A stretch of DNA of 64,000 nucleotides. Source: Zonotrichia leucophrys gambelii (lineage: Eukaryota > Chordata > Aves > Passeriformes > Passerellidae). Positions 50,053-63,532 of this stretch are shown here, piece by piece. A program made the translations under genes and the position numbers. Every line of letters begins with the position of its first letter. The stretch's first letter is position 1. A model generated the notes under the pieces. The model had not been told where the DNA came from. It saw nothing but the letters and a program-made list of their open reading frames with translations, and searched no databases. The stretch spans positions 56,699,075 through 56,763,074 of the forward strand of contig NC_088172.1 of NCBI RefSeq assembly GCF_028769735.1, written 5' to 3'.

Positions 50053-52864
50053 GTCTCCTGTAATTTTAAGCTGGTGCAAGTGAATTACAGGTATATCTTA
50101 AGTTCTAAATTTAATTTCTAAACACTTCAGGAATATTGTAAGAGTTGAGCAATTAAAGATATGCCAAAATGTGTCTGAGACACTATTCTACAGTGCAGTA
50201 GATTGTCATGGTATTTTAAAAGTCACTGAAGCTGTTGATATTTGGAATTAAATAGTATTTTCTCTAAATTTTAATGATTAGATCTGCATATCCTGTTGAT
50301 TTTTATTTAATTACTCAGTTTCTTTTGGAAACAGCCATAAATGTGTGTAAAGTATTTAGAGATTGTTTGGTTTAGGTAAGCATTCTTGTTTTTGGTAATT
50401 GAAATTAGAATTATTTTCTTTCTGAGCAGATCTTTACATAGTCACTTTGTATTACATAAGTGACTCAAGGACTAGCTGAACAGAGTGTTTGAGTAGAGCA
50501 AAATAGGTAAAAGTATGGAAAAAGGAAAAAAGGTCTCATGAATTCAGTAGTCTGAATGAAGTCAGCTTTTCATGGGAGAGAGATGCTCTAAGTCAAGGTA
50601 ATTTCTTCACAAATGTTTTTAGAATCAGACAGGGATGTGTATGGTAGTTTGCTAGATGCAAAACATTGTGCATTCTGACTTTTAAATACGGTCTCAGAGG
50701 GACTGGTGAAATATGGGATCATACAGTTACTGAGGAGGATATGAGTTTTCTAATCTGTGCAATCACTGGTTTTAGGTCGGTTCTCAAGATAAACAGCTTG
50801 ACTGATGTGCTTTTCATATGAAACTCTCTTTCTAACTTTAACCTTGTTTTATAATGGAGAATTTCAATTTCATTAGCTTCTTATCCTCAAGTTTCATCCA
50901 TCAATGGCCCTTAGGATATATAGCATTTTCTACTAACACTGTTGTGTGAGTCTATTGAGGTAATTCTTCAGAACAGCAAAGATCAACTAGAATACAGTTC
51001 ATCAAATAAGAGATTATAAAATAGGTCTAATATCTTTATTTATGGAATTCAGCATTATTGCTTTCAGAATTCATGCAGGCTTGAGCTTGAGATTGACATG
51101 TTGGCTTACTGGGCTTGGAAACATAGTGTGCAACGTTCTTGGGAATTGATATAAAAAATGACAAAAAGTTCAGGGAACGAGTACAGTTGCTGTGTGAAGG
51201 TGAACATTACTTCAAAGATGTTCTACACCTAAGTTGTTTCTGCAGATTCTACAGAACATTTGCAGATTGTGTGTTTAGAAACATTTACAGGCACAAATGT
51301 AGTAAAGCAATACCCGGGCTCAACAGCATTCTTGTGGTTTCTTCCTCTAAATATGATAAATTCTAGAATGCTATTTTTTTTGAGTGGGATTTATGCCTTT
51401 GTAGAAGTTTCCTGAAGTTTGTTATTGTGGCAGCCTAACAGACTTCCCTCTTAAACCCAAAGAGGGTCATATTGTATTCAAAACTAATGTTCTCGATTCT
51501 AGAAGTTGATGTAAATATTTTCTGTGGTAAAAGCAGAATGTATCCTATCATATTAGCTGTTTGTAGGAGCAAAAAAGTCACTAGTGGAGAGAGTAATCTG
51601 AACTTTTGTTCTATTCCACATTTTCTCTCAGAACAAGTAGGTGTTTTTCACCACCTTTTTCTTGCTGCCTCCTGATTAATATTTTTTCATTTCACTGACA
51701 GAGTTTTGTTAGACACTTGAAATACTGCACATACTTTCTGTGATTATACAGCACTTACATTCATATCTTATTTTACTTCTTTTTGACACCCTCTCCCCCT
51801 CCTCCATCATTCCCCAGGTGCTGCTGTAACCCCACTGATGTTTCTAAAGCATCATGACTGGAGAATCAAGTGATAGTTCTTATTAGTGTAGCAGATGATG
51901 CAATATTCTTGTCCAATTTCAGAGTCCAGGACAACTACTAAAAAAATAAAAAGAGGTTTAGTCCCATTGTCAGTGGAAATCATGTTGGAAAATTCTGTGT
52001 TTCAGCAGCAATGATGCAAGTGCTGAGTTGGAGCAAGAGATGCCAAGTAAGTTAATAATGGTGTGCAGACTTGAGCTGATGGCTGCCTAGAGAGTATGAA
52101 TGTAATCACATTAGGGATGCAAAACATTATGAGTACAGAATCTTTGTGTCAGAATGCAAAGCACATATTGTAATGTTTAGGTGGGATGGGTTTTAAAGCT
52201 CCTTTTGATTCTGCATATTGAGTCCAGATTCTCTTAGAAAGCAGCATTATAAACACAAACCAAATGCATGGCATATCTTCAACACAGAAGAGTATTTAAT
52301 TCCAAAGCACCTGAATGTCATCTACATCTACAACCAAAAATATGAGTCTGGAAAAAAATCCGTAATCCTGATACAAAATTTGTGTGTTCGTAGTGTTAGT
52401 GGAGAACTTCTAAATTTATGAAGAATTTGTGGGATTTGAAGCAACATATTCGCAAATATTTCCATTGCTGGACCAACTTATATAAATTTTTATAACCAAA
52501 TTCCAATATTGGTGCTGTATTGCACTACTCTCATCAGGCTGCTGAAAACCAATATTCCCCTAGTTTCTGTCTGAAGCAGGAGGAGCACAGCAGATACACC
52601 CACCCCATGTACGTGGGCTGTGAGACCTGAGTTCTCTTTCAGACCCTGTCACAGGCCTGTCACAGCAATTTGTAGCTCTGCCGTGCAGAAGGAACTTCCT
52701 CAGGCCTCTCCCACAGCTGAGAGGCTTATGCAGCAAGTGCCTTGGGTGTGCATAAATACATAAATAACATTAAGGGTATGCTCCTGATGGGTTTATTTTC
52801 TCAAGTATTATCAGTGAGACAGCTGACTAGAGAGTCCACGTGAAGGCTTTTGTTGGATTATTTA

Positions 52865-52894
52865 GAAGTTACTGGAAGTTACTAGAAGTTAGTT
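52865..52894 (+). repeat. Three-copy 10-bp tandem repeat
   Basis: Three adjacent units of GAAGTTACTG type with small changes. Confidence 0.75.
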
Positions 52895-55800
52895 AGAAAT
52901 ACTTCATGGTATTTGAAGTGGTGGGAGGAAAGCAGGTTACGAAATTATTAGGGCCCTTAAAATACTTTAAAGATGTAAAACTTGTGAGGCATCTGTATGA
53001 GCAGACATCATCTAAGTTTATTCCCCACTGGAGAAAATGCTGACTGGAACTAGATGAATGCTTTTTGAGTAATGCAGAAGAAAGCTTGTGACTGATTTTT
53101 CTGCAGTTTGCATTTCTGTAGCTCTGAAGAGGATGTGTCATAAAGAAATTACTCTTGAATTTGCTGCAGTCATGATAATAATTTGGCTTCTCTTTTTAGT
53201 AGCTTTCCAAAGTAAAGAAGCACAATACAGAAAGCTGTAAATGTAGCAAGTGACAACAGCTGAAACAAGCTGTGTTAAAGCCTAAAGGTTCAAGTGAAAA
53301 TTAGAAAAGACCTTGTATACATGTTTTAGCACCATTGTCCTCAGTAAACTTCACTGTTTGGTGTGTCTTTAAAAAAATTAAGTTAAGCAAGGGAAAACTT
53401 CAGTTTTATGGCAGTTTTTCTTTTGTCTCTGTTTAGAACAGCTGAGTTTTGAGTGTATTCTGTGGTGCTGATAATTTAAAATTTGTTCCTCTGTCTCCTC
53501 AGTACCTTTGGGACAGTCTGTATTTGGAATTGTTGTACTTGCGTGCATAGGTAACCTGCAAGTTTATTTGTAAGTTATACCCAAAGGAATTATAAAACCT
53601 CAGTGGCTCTATAGTGACAGGGATTTTGCAAGTCTGTGTTTAATAAAATGGAAGTTATTGCTGGGATTCACATCTGTTATTGTGGGCTCCCTGCTTTAGA
53701 TTGTCCCCAAACATCCGCTGTCCACAGTAGTCTGCTCCTGCTTTTTCAGTCTGGCTTCCCTGGGGGTTGATACGCAGCAGTACAGACACACTCAAAGTGC
53801 AGCAGTTGTTAGAATGAGATAAACATCTGTGCAGTCAGCAAAGTCATCTCATACCACAGAACATGTGTGTGTGTGACAGATGACAGAAGAATCTGTTTTG
53901 ACAATTGGAGGATTTTCTGGTAATTACTGGTGGGTAGATTTCTGTAAGAAGTTTGTAATTGTTTGTGTTCCAAGAGAACATGAACCTCAGGCTGAGCTTG
54001 ACATACCAGCACAGGCTGCTTTTTTGGTTTATATTTTTTTCCTCTGAGACCAAATTTATGCCTAGAGTGATGTAGATATAATATTTCAGTTATGAAAAGC
54101 TGCTGATCAACTATTAACAATGGCATGCCAGAGTTGAATTCTCTTCTAAATCGTGTCTGCCTTTATTAATAAACATTGGGATGAGTTTGGATGCAGCATG
54201 GGGCTTAAAGATTTCCCACAATCTGAATCATTTGAAGCCAGTGGGAATCAGTGCTCTTTCAAATCCCACAAGAAATGTGTGTTTTGATTTAAGAGCTAGA
54301 CAACCCTGTAAAAATTTGGCTCTGCATTTCTCCCTTACTGTAATAAAGTAAATGAGTTGCTCTGGGACTTGCTTGCTGATTGTGTCAGTGGGTGTCTCTT
54401 GCAGGGAGTGCTCTCTGGGTGAGTAAGCAGCTGGTGCTTTCAGTGGTGAAGACAGTTTTTCAGCGATATCTCCACAGAAGAGATATCTGCGCTTCTTGCA
54501 GAATTTATCTGGTTTCTTTCCCTTCACATACAGTTTTAATGCTGGTTTCATTACAGACTTATTAGGGACCTATAAACTGAGACCTGCAGTCTTTGAACTG
54601 TGAAGATGCAGGTTAAACTCCTGGCAGAAGTCCATTCTGCAGTGTTCACAAGTCGCCTGACTGTAGCACAGGAAGCCCTGGATGTGACCAAGGAAGACTC
54701 AATGATGTACCAGAAGTCAATGAGCAGTTGTACCACTGTAGGAATTAATTTATGGTTCTGAAGTGGGCCCCCTCCTGCTTGGGATAAATTTATTCAGTTA
54801 TCTTGACACAGTAGCCAAGTACTTCATTTAACTCCACCATAGAGGCACACCCAAAGATTAAATGCTCCCACTTCCACTGCTCCACCTTCAATATGATTTT
54901 TGCAGCTACACATACTTTTTAAAGCATGACAGTACTGGCTTTTTGTCTATAGAAGAATGTATCTGAAGGGAAACACACTAAAAGTATGCCATAATTTTGG
55001 TTTTTATTGGTTTATTATTGCCTTTCAGTACAATATCTCATATAAGGTTTCTTGACCTTCCTTCAGGAAACTTACAGCTCATTTGAGTGAAAATGGATTG
55101 ACTTTAACCTGAATGTATGCATGCTGAGTACTGGTTATGCTTTCAATATTGTAGCATGATAATGAAACCAGGATTTTGGTTGTGTGCTGCATCCTGTCTT
55201 CACTCACTCCTTGCAGCTCTTGTCAACAATGGAAGTGACATGTGGCGTCTGTGGAGAAGGGGAGAAGCCATTTGCCTCTTGAATGTAACCTTGTCTTCCA
55301 GATCAGAGTTGGAAATGAGAGGTTTTAGCCAGGCAGTTGGTGTGAACAACAGAGAATCCCTCCAAATCTCCTTGGGAGCGAAATTTTGTCAGTTCTAACA
55401 TTGTCATCATTCTTGGGTCGAGTGCAGTTGCAAAAGGCTCAGTGACACCATACTGACCACTTTGACAAGAAGTGATTGTTACATGTGTAAAAAAAGCAGA
55501 AGTCCTGTGTATTTATGTTGTTTCCCTGAGGTCAGTTTCAATTTTTGTTTTCTGCAGAGCTGAACTTTGCCGTTACTTCATATGAAGATAAATATACTTT
55601 CTTTGATACTTGAAGTCCTTCAATATATTTCTTACAAGGGTTTTCAGTGGCCTTGCACATCATTCAAGTTGCTGTGCATAAACTATTTTCTTTTGCTTAT
55701 TATGTTGAAACTTATTTTGGGAGGTGAAGTTTCCTGATGAACTCATTCAAAATTTGTACATTATTTACATTTCAAGACTGTGATGACTCTAATTTCCAAA

Positions 55801-57290
55801 ACTATTTTTATGATTGCATGTTAATTAGAAGAGGAACAGAATTTCTTAAAGACTTTTTTTTTTGTTTTGGTTTTGTTTTTGTTTTTTTTTTATACTGTGC
55901 TTGGTTGTTCTAGTTTCCTTTTACGTCTTTCAGGGTTTTTATTATTTTGGGAATTTTCCTGATTTATTAGCCAGAAGTAACAGCTCTGTGTATAGTGAAT
56001 GTGGCACATATGAAGCATGGCAGACATTGCAGGACAAGCCAGAAAAAAAGTGGCCCTTCCAAAACAATATTGTTGTACAGCTATATTATTATATAATATG
56101 ACACTAATGCTATAAACTTTGAGGAAATGCTGGGGTCTTGCAACAGTGCCCAGTTCTGATTTGTTCTTGAGGGATTATGGTATTTTCTAACCCTACATCA
56201 GAGTGAACAGAGGCGTTTTTTTTCTTCCTTCTACTTGCTGCCACAGGCCAAGGGCAGCATGTGCGTACCCTGACTCACAACAACCATAGAAGGCTTCCAT
56301 GAAGGCTGAACTTCCCATGGCTGTGCTGAGTCCAGGTCTGTAGCTGGAGAGAGTATTTCATCAGCCCCTCAGCATGAGGAAGGAAGCCCTTTGGCCTCAG
56401 GTAGAGCTGGGGACTCACAGTGGATGCTTGGTTCTGGACAAGCCTTTCAGGCTGGAGCCTCTGTGGGCAGCACTGTCCAGACCTGAGACTGTGATGGAGC
56501 CCAGCCCAGCTGTGCTAGCAGCTTTTTGCTGGACCAGTCTCAGGGTGTATTGCAGAACGCTCTGTTTGTGGGAGAGAAGTGTCTCAGGCTGTATTTAGCA
56601 GCCTCTTCAAGAGCTTGTATTAAAGATTTACTTAAATGTGCTGATTTGATTGAGGCTTAATAACAACGGAAGATGGTGGAGGTCATTAAGTGTGAAGTGG
56701 ATTTAACATGGTTTAAATACGCATTTGGGTGCATTTCACAATTCTGAGGTACATGGAGAAAGTCTTAAAAGTACATGTTCTAAAAGCATTCCACAAATGA
56801 AACAAGAAAATGAGGATTCTTGCCACTAATTCTGGTCCAGAAACCATGATCTCCCTTTTCCAGCTGATGCAAGAAGGCCAAAATGCAATAAGAGCACTGG
56901 GAAAATGGACTGAACTAAAGCAAGAGCTTTTGCAGCAAACCCTGCCAAATGGGTGTGAACTGGAAAATTTCCAGTCCATTTTGTTGCTTAACTGCTTGCA
57001 TTTTGGTCTCTGTTCTGCAGCATCCCAGAAATGTCTCTGCTTTGAGTGAGCAGTGTGTTGACAACCTGATACTTGTTTCCGTTTCCTCTCTGTTCAAGTA
57101 CTTTAATAGTAGCTTCAGTTGAAAAATTTCCTGGTAGGCAAACCTTACCAAACCTTAGTGAATTTCAGCTGGTGCTGTGGCTGGTTGCAAACTGGCAGAT
57201 ACTTGTGTTCAATATTTAGTTCAGTTTGTAGGACATTATATATTCCTTATCTATTATGAATTGAATATATTGATTCACAGACACAGACCA

Positions 57291-57695
57291 CAGGGGTTGT
57301 TCAACATGGACAAGACTTCAGGGAGACCTCATTGCAGCCCTTCAGTACCTTAAGGGGCTTATAAGAAGGAGGGAGAAGAGCTTTTTATATGGGCAGATAG
57401 TGACAGGAAAAGGGGGAATGGTTTTAAACTGAAAGGTTAAACTGGTTTTCAGACTGAAAGAGGGTAGGTGTAGAGTAGATGTTAAGAAGAAATTCTTTAC
57501 TCAGCAGGTGGCAAAGCACTAGAAAGGATTGCCCAAAGGTTGGGGATGCCCCATCCCTGGAAGTGTTCAAGACTGCTTTGGATGGCCCTGAACAACCTGA
57601 TCTAGTGAGTGGCACCCTGCCCAAGGCAGGGGAGTTAGAATTGGGTGAACTTTGATGTCCCTTCCAACCCAAGCCATTCTATGATTTTGTGATTT
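57291..57695 (+). mobile_element. CR1 LINE fragment, 3' end
   Basis: Plus-strand reading contains AGGGAGACCTCATTGCAGCC, GGGGGAATGGTTTTAAACTG, AAGAAATTCTTTACTCAGCA and GGATGCCCCATCCCTGGAAG, ending CATTCTATGATTTTGTGATT, the typical CR1 terminal octamer pair. 5' truncated, sense to MAP3K5. Confidence 0.94.
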
Positions 57696-58699
57696 AGTGC
57701 TACTGCCATAGTAATGTCAAGTACTGTCTCAGATTTCTAACACTGAAAGTTGACGTTTAAATAACCTTAATGCCAATAAATAAATACAAGCAAGATGACA
57801 GATACTGCAATATGCATATTAATATTAGAAAAGATAATTACTCTCCTGCTAAGAGTATAGTGCTGCCTCATTCTAGCTGCAGTGCTAAGTAGGGTAAGAC
57901 AATCATAAATCCATTTTTCTATGCACTTACTCTCATTAAGTAGAACTGCTGGAATAGCTGAGTATATTGTATCCTTTGAGATGCAGTCCCACGGCAGCTT
58001 AAGTGGAGAAGAAAATGGACTAATGTGCTTCTCCCTGGTGCTTTCAGTGTTCAGGGAATGGCATGATGAGGTAGGTCACAGAGCTGGCCTGATTGTCAAC
58101 TCACTCCTTTACTTCCTTCTGGTTAGCTTTTTGTTGAGTAAGTTCTGTGAGCTGAGCATGCATTCCAGAGGACAGACCAAAAGCAGGACTGCAGCAACCT
58201 GTGTTGAGATTGTCTAAAGGCGTGGTTTCATATTATTCTTGATCTTGTCTCCTTGTGGGTTGCCTCATATCCTTTCCTCTTCCGGTCAGGGTGGCTAAGG
58301 AATGTATTTCATGCTGCTGTGCCAGCTGTTTGTGCTCTCAGTCTGATGTTTTTCAGATACTTTCAGTTTACAGGAGTGTTTGAAAACATTCTCTGAGTTT
58401 TGCTGTGTATTACAACAAAACTTGATGACTTCTCATAATCTGAAAGTTCAAAGATTCTGCCACCTGAATTGAAATTTTGACTACATCTTTGCTAGCAAAT
58501 GAGTATTTGTGATGTGGTGTCCCACTCTTAAGGGGAGCACACAAGATCCATAGGTACTCATGGTCAAAATGAATGACAAAAGTCAGAGGGTCTGCAAAAG
58601 CTTATGAAATTTCATTAGGTTATATACTTGCCATGAAAATTTAGCCCATTGTTTCCCAGTATAAGCAACAGTAGTGGGTTTTGAATAAAGGGGCAGAAT

Positions 58700-59200
58700 G
58701 AAAGGGAAGAGAGAAAGATGGGTGAAAGAGAAAAAAAAAGGAAAGAGAGATCAGCATTCCTGGCTCCAGTGTTGATCCAGATGGTGCATGCCTGAGGTCC
58801 TGGGATGCACATGCACTTGGGCTTTGTGGGGGTACCTTTTTATAGATAAGTTTTCTTGCTCTGGAGATGAGTGTCTCACTTTCTATGCAAATTACTTATC
58901 ATGCTCAGTCCATTCTTTTAGACCCTTCTGGAAATGGGTCAGAGGGCTTTGGAGATCTTTGGTGGTCTTGGTCCCCCCTATAGTCCATGCCCACTTCTTG
59001 ACCTCATTGACGCACTGCACTGTGTTGTGCTTATCTCCAGGAGCCAGAACAAGGACGCTTGTCCTGGAAAAGTGCTGCCCTACCTCTGTATGGCCCCCTT
59101 CTCCAGCCACATCCTGTTCTTTCTCACAACAATCCATGGTTGGCTCCACAGTTATCCGGCTATTGGTCTTTGGAGACATACACATTAGTCCCCTTATCTT
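58700..59200 (+). mobile_element. Probable retroviral LTR (second family)
   Basis: A compositionally distinct, GC-richer block with a TATA-like TTTTTATAGATAAG near 58.85 kb, followed by TATGCAAATTACTTATCATG, GCTTATCTCCAGGAGCCAGA and GTATGGCCCCCTTCTCCAGC. This order resembles an avian endogenous-retrovirus LTR family as I remember it. No terminal TG/CA or target duplication was established, and no gene remnants are seen. Edges and identity are uncertain. Confidence 0.4.
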
Positions 59201-60690
59201 CTAGGCTTCTACACATGGATAGCAGAGTTCAGCAGCCTTTACTGCTAAGCTGTTATCACTTCTGGCATGCTTCTGGGCTGTGCCAATGAGTAGAGCCTCA
59301 GTAGCATTCCCAGTGACCTGTCTGAAGGGAGCAACCTGAGGCTAGGAGAATTTAAGACTGATGTAAACTGTTCCAAGCCACTCAGTCCTGATGCAGAGGT
59401 GGGACCTGGGGCATGTTTAATTGGTGACCATGGCTATGCTGGTTTCCTAGTTTAGGTGTAACAAGTGTGCTTCTTTGAAGCTTTGGTTTAGAGCTGAGGA
59501 AGTGCAGTTGCAGTGCCATATCTATTCAGGAAGATGGGTTTAAGATACTGCATTTGTGAATGCACAGTTCCAGCAGCTATCGTAGCTTCCAAATTCACAG
59601 TCTTTCTTGAGGCCCTTAAACTGAATGAAGGGCAGTGTGCAGCTATTGCAAGTCTCAGGCTTCAGTGGTCACTCAGCAAATAACCTGCTAATACCTGCTG
59701 TTGGTTGAATAAGAATCTTTCAGATCCACCATATAGAACTAGATTGCAAGCATAACATTTGTGCATCTTTTCCAGCATAGACCATCAGTTTGTTTCTGCA
59801 GGAAATGTACGAAATGTCATGACTGAATGTGATGTAAAAAATTCACTTTCCATTTTAATACATTTGATTTTTTAGTCAAAAACTGATAACTCAGAGAGCA
59901 CATTTCAGTTATTTTTTTTATAAAAGATATAATATTTTCAGTTATTAAGTTCTGCTTAAATGTAACTACCCTGCAGTTATATTGAAAAGCTTTCAGTGTG
60001 GCAAATGGAGAAAGTTGACTGCAAAAGAAACAAATTAAATTTCAGGAGCTTAATTTTTGGCTTATGCTGTTGTAAATTACTCAGTCTATGCTGGCAAATT
60101 TGTTTCCTAGTGTTTGTGGTTTAATTTGCTGGCCTTTATATCCAGGTATTTTTGGCTATATCTCTGTAAAATAGTGGTTACTCTGCTAAAAATGAATGTG
60201 TGAGTAGGTGGTGGCTTGGTTGTCACCCTTTTTTCTTTAGTGTCTCAAGTGTTTCTTCATCCTAAATATTTCTTTTTCTGTTCCATAGAAAATAAAGAGC
60301 CTGAAGCATGAGAATTTAAATGCTTATATGATACAAATGCAAACTGAGCTAGGTTTCCTACCAGTTGTGTGGGTTATTTAGTTTGTGTAAAGCTGAATAT
60401 CTGTTTTAATGGAAGTTATTCAGATTTATATCTGTGTAGCTTTCTTGTTCACATCAATATTGCTGTAGGAAAAAAAAAGAATTCTCTTTTTAGCAGAAAT
60501 TACTGTTATCTTTACCATTTCAGCACTGCAGGTTGAATGGAGGCTAAAGACTGTGTTGAATATTGCAGTGAGATTATGTATACTGAGTTGTTTTAGTTAA
60601 TTGGTACTAGAACACTTGGTATACTAACTGAATTCCAGCAGTCACTTGGAATGAAAACATTTTTACCTGTACATGGAGTACAGAAAGAAA

Positions 60691-60718
60691 TAGATTAGAT
60701 TAGATTAGATTAGATTAA
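60691..60718 (+). repeat. (TAGAT)5 microsatellite
   Basis: Five perfect copies of TAGAT plus a partial one. Confidence 0.95.
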
Positions 60719-63513
60719 GCAAATCACCCGTTTCTTATGCAAATGATAGTTCTTGACACTTTGGCTCAATGAACCTATGCCAGTCATCAAACTTTCTCTT
60801 GCTCCACCGATTTAGGCACTTGGGATTGATGAATTCATAAAGTTCTTCTAGTATCGTTTCCTTGATTCAGTTGTGGGCTAGCTAGCATAAGGTTTTGATG
60901 TCTACTGTGATTTAAAAAATATAGGTAATGGATTCGTTTGTAGACTATTTTCTCAAGTAGAATGTTTGCTTGTGTTTCTATTTTGTAGTCCTTGTTCTTA
61001 CTCAAAAATAAGATGCAATGCAAGACACTTAAAACCTCTTTGCTGCTTCTGCTGCTGATACAATATATACTGTGCTTTATCTTGAAGTCATTTATCTTGC
61101 TTCTGCCAGCTCTGGTGCTGGCCGTTCCCCTTCGTGGGTAATGTACTAAAGGATTTCATCCATGGGGGCTAAAGCACTTTATGGAGGGAACAGATAGCCA
61201 TCTCATCATTTTAAGGAGAATGAAACCAAAAGGATGGAGAGTAAATGGCTTGCCTGAGGTTTGGCAGTAGACCGTAGCTAAAGGTGAGGAGAAGAACTCA
61301 GCTTTCCTGAGTTTGCGAGCTGCTGGCTTGATGAGATGCACTGCTGTTGTGATCACTGGTGATTTAGATATTACTCATTTCTGTTAAGAAGACAAGAACC
61401 TCCATGATAGTTAACATAAAATCTGAGATTTAAAACACTCTTACACAGTGGTTGGATATTAAATTGTACTGCAGTAATTCTAAATTAGTGCCATAGCCAT
61501 ATAAAAGTTGGTTTTGGTACTTGAATCATATGCAGAGATGGGCTGCCTTTGGAAGTAATGTTTGAGCATCTTGTATTAATAGAGTGACAAGCCACAATAA
61601 TCCAAGGCTGTTCTTTTTGCTGTAAAACTGAATTTAATGAGAACGGAGTCATAGCTATCACAGGCCACCTGGAGTTACCATTGACAAAGCCAAACTCTTA
61701 TCAAATCTGTTTAATCTCGTTTTGCAACAATTAGCAGCAATCATGTCAAGCGTTAAAGAATTTAACTCAGATGAGTCATATCCGTTTTCTGTTGGGGGAT
61801 GCAATAGTGCTGTTACTCGTGAGGCTGGGCAGTCTGTGCTGCCTTAGAGGCAGATGGTGGTGGTGTGAGCAGTCATATTTGCTGTATTAATTTGCAAATT
61901 AGTAGTTGCTTCTCAGGAATTTTGAGTGTGATTTTTCCAGTAACTAAAATACCAAGTTACTACTTGTGCACACGTGTGATTATTTTGGTAGAAAACTAAT
62001 GTGGGAAGTTTTGGCCTCCTTAATAAGAATAGTTTATCACCTTGTCTGCCCTTTCTTTATTGGTACTTTCACTGTTACTCTGACAGTCTTGAAAGGCGAG
62101 GGATAGTTCTGTGATCTGTGTTCCAGTAAGCTAAAGCAAAAAGTCACAGCTCAAATTATGAAATTAATTTCAAGCTTGGTCTGTGCAAAAGGGAGATGAG
62201 CTTAAGCTAAATAAAGCAGGCTGGGTGATTCTGTGTCTGTGAACTTTCATCCTAGACTTGTGTAATTGCTGTCCTCGGGAACTGGTGAGAGATGAAGTTT
62301 TCCAAAGGACAGCCCTCCTGCACTTTCTTCTATTTAGCAACAATACTGTAATCTTGTAACTTGTATGTCTGCAACTGTAGACAAGGCTGCAACTTTGCTT
62401 CTTTCTGCTGGAGATAAACTCCTCGTCCTTGTTACCTTCTAACAGGGTCCTTTACATTTTCATAAGCATTTGAGGCTTTTGTGTTACAGGACAAGATTAC
62501 CCAAATCTGTGGAGTGCTTTGCAAAGCAGGACATTGATTCCAGCTCTGTCTTTTGTGAATTGTTGCAATAGAAGAAAATTATCGTGCCATGTGCTGTGTT
62601 AGTGACATGTGTCTAGCTTGATGGAGGGTTGCTTTTTTAAATTTCTGAATTCTGCAAACAATACTCTCATCTTTAAGACTTTATTTTCTGTGTGAAGTTG
62701 ATACTTTTTCTGCAGTGTTTTTGGTGGAGCCCAGATGATCTTTCAAGCTAGGTTTAATCAGGTGTGTTTTGTTTACGCTGTACTTCACCTGTGTTGACTG
62801 AAGTAAATTGATTTGTGTGGTTGAGTGCTGTGTGTGGGTTTTTTCCTGCTAAATTGCGAGGGAGGCTGCGTGCAAATGTGACTTGTGACTTACAGATCAC
62901 TGAGGTCTGACCAAGCCCTGTGAAGGTTGTCCTACCTGCTTTCAAATCATGTTTGACTTGAGAAGCCTTAGTAGTAGTGTTACGTGGGAAAAGCAGCTTA
63001 ACTGTAATTCTTCAGCTTGCTTTGTTGAAAGAAAGTGGTGGTAGTTTCTTTATTTGTTTTGTTTTGTTTTTTAAAGGAGGGTCTGGAAATAGATAAGGTA
63101 TATGGGGTATGGAAGTAGATACTGATATATCTTTGTTTTTTTCAAGGATTTCTTTGAAATAGAACATAAATAGACCTTGTAAGGTGCAGATGAGTAGGAA
63201 AATATGTAGAATTTTGAATTTAAACAACAAATATTTAGGACATTGCAAATAGACAATAAATAATAATAAATTCATGTGCTAGCAATGATAAATTCATTGC
63301 TGTGCTCAAAGGGAAGAAACATGCATTGCTACCCAGAAATCTGTGAGCAAGGAAACAATTGATAAACTAATGCTCATACAGGTTTATTTTGGGAAATATT
63401 GGTCAGTGTAGTCACTAGACCAATTTTGAAATCAAATGAATAGTCAGAGACACAAAACAACTAAATTCCTCATAGCAGTAATAAATAAACTTGTCAGCAG
63501 TCACAAGGAAAGC

Positions 63514-63532
63514 AAGAAAGAAAGAAAGAAAG
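63514..63532 (+). repeat. (AAGA)n microsatellite
   Basis: About five copies of AAGA in a purine-rich stretch that continues imperfectly to 63540. Confidence 0.9.
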
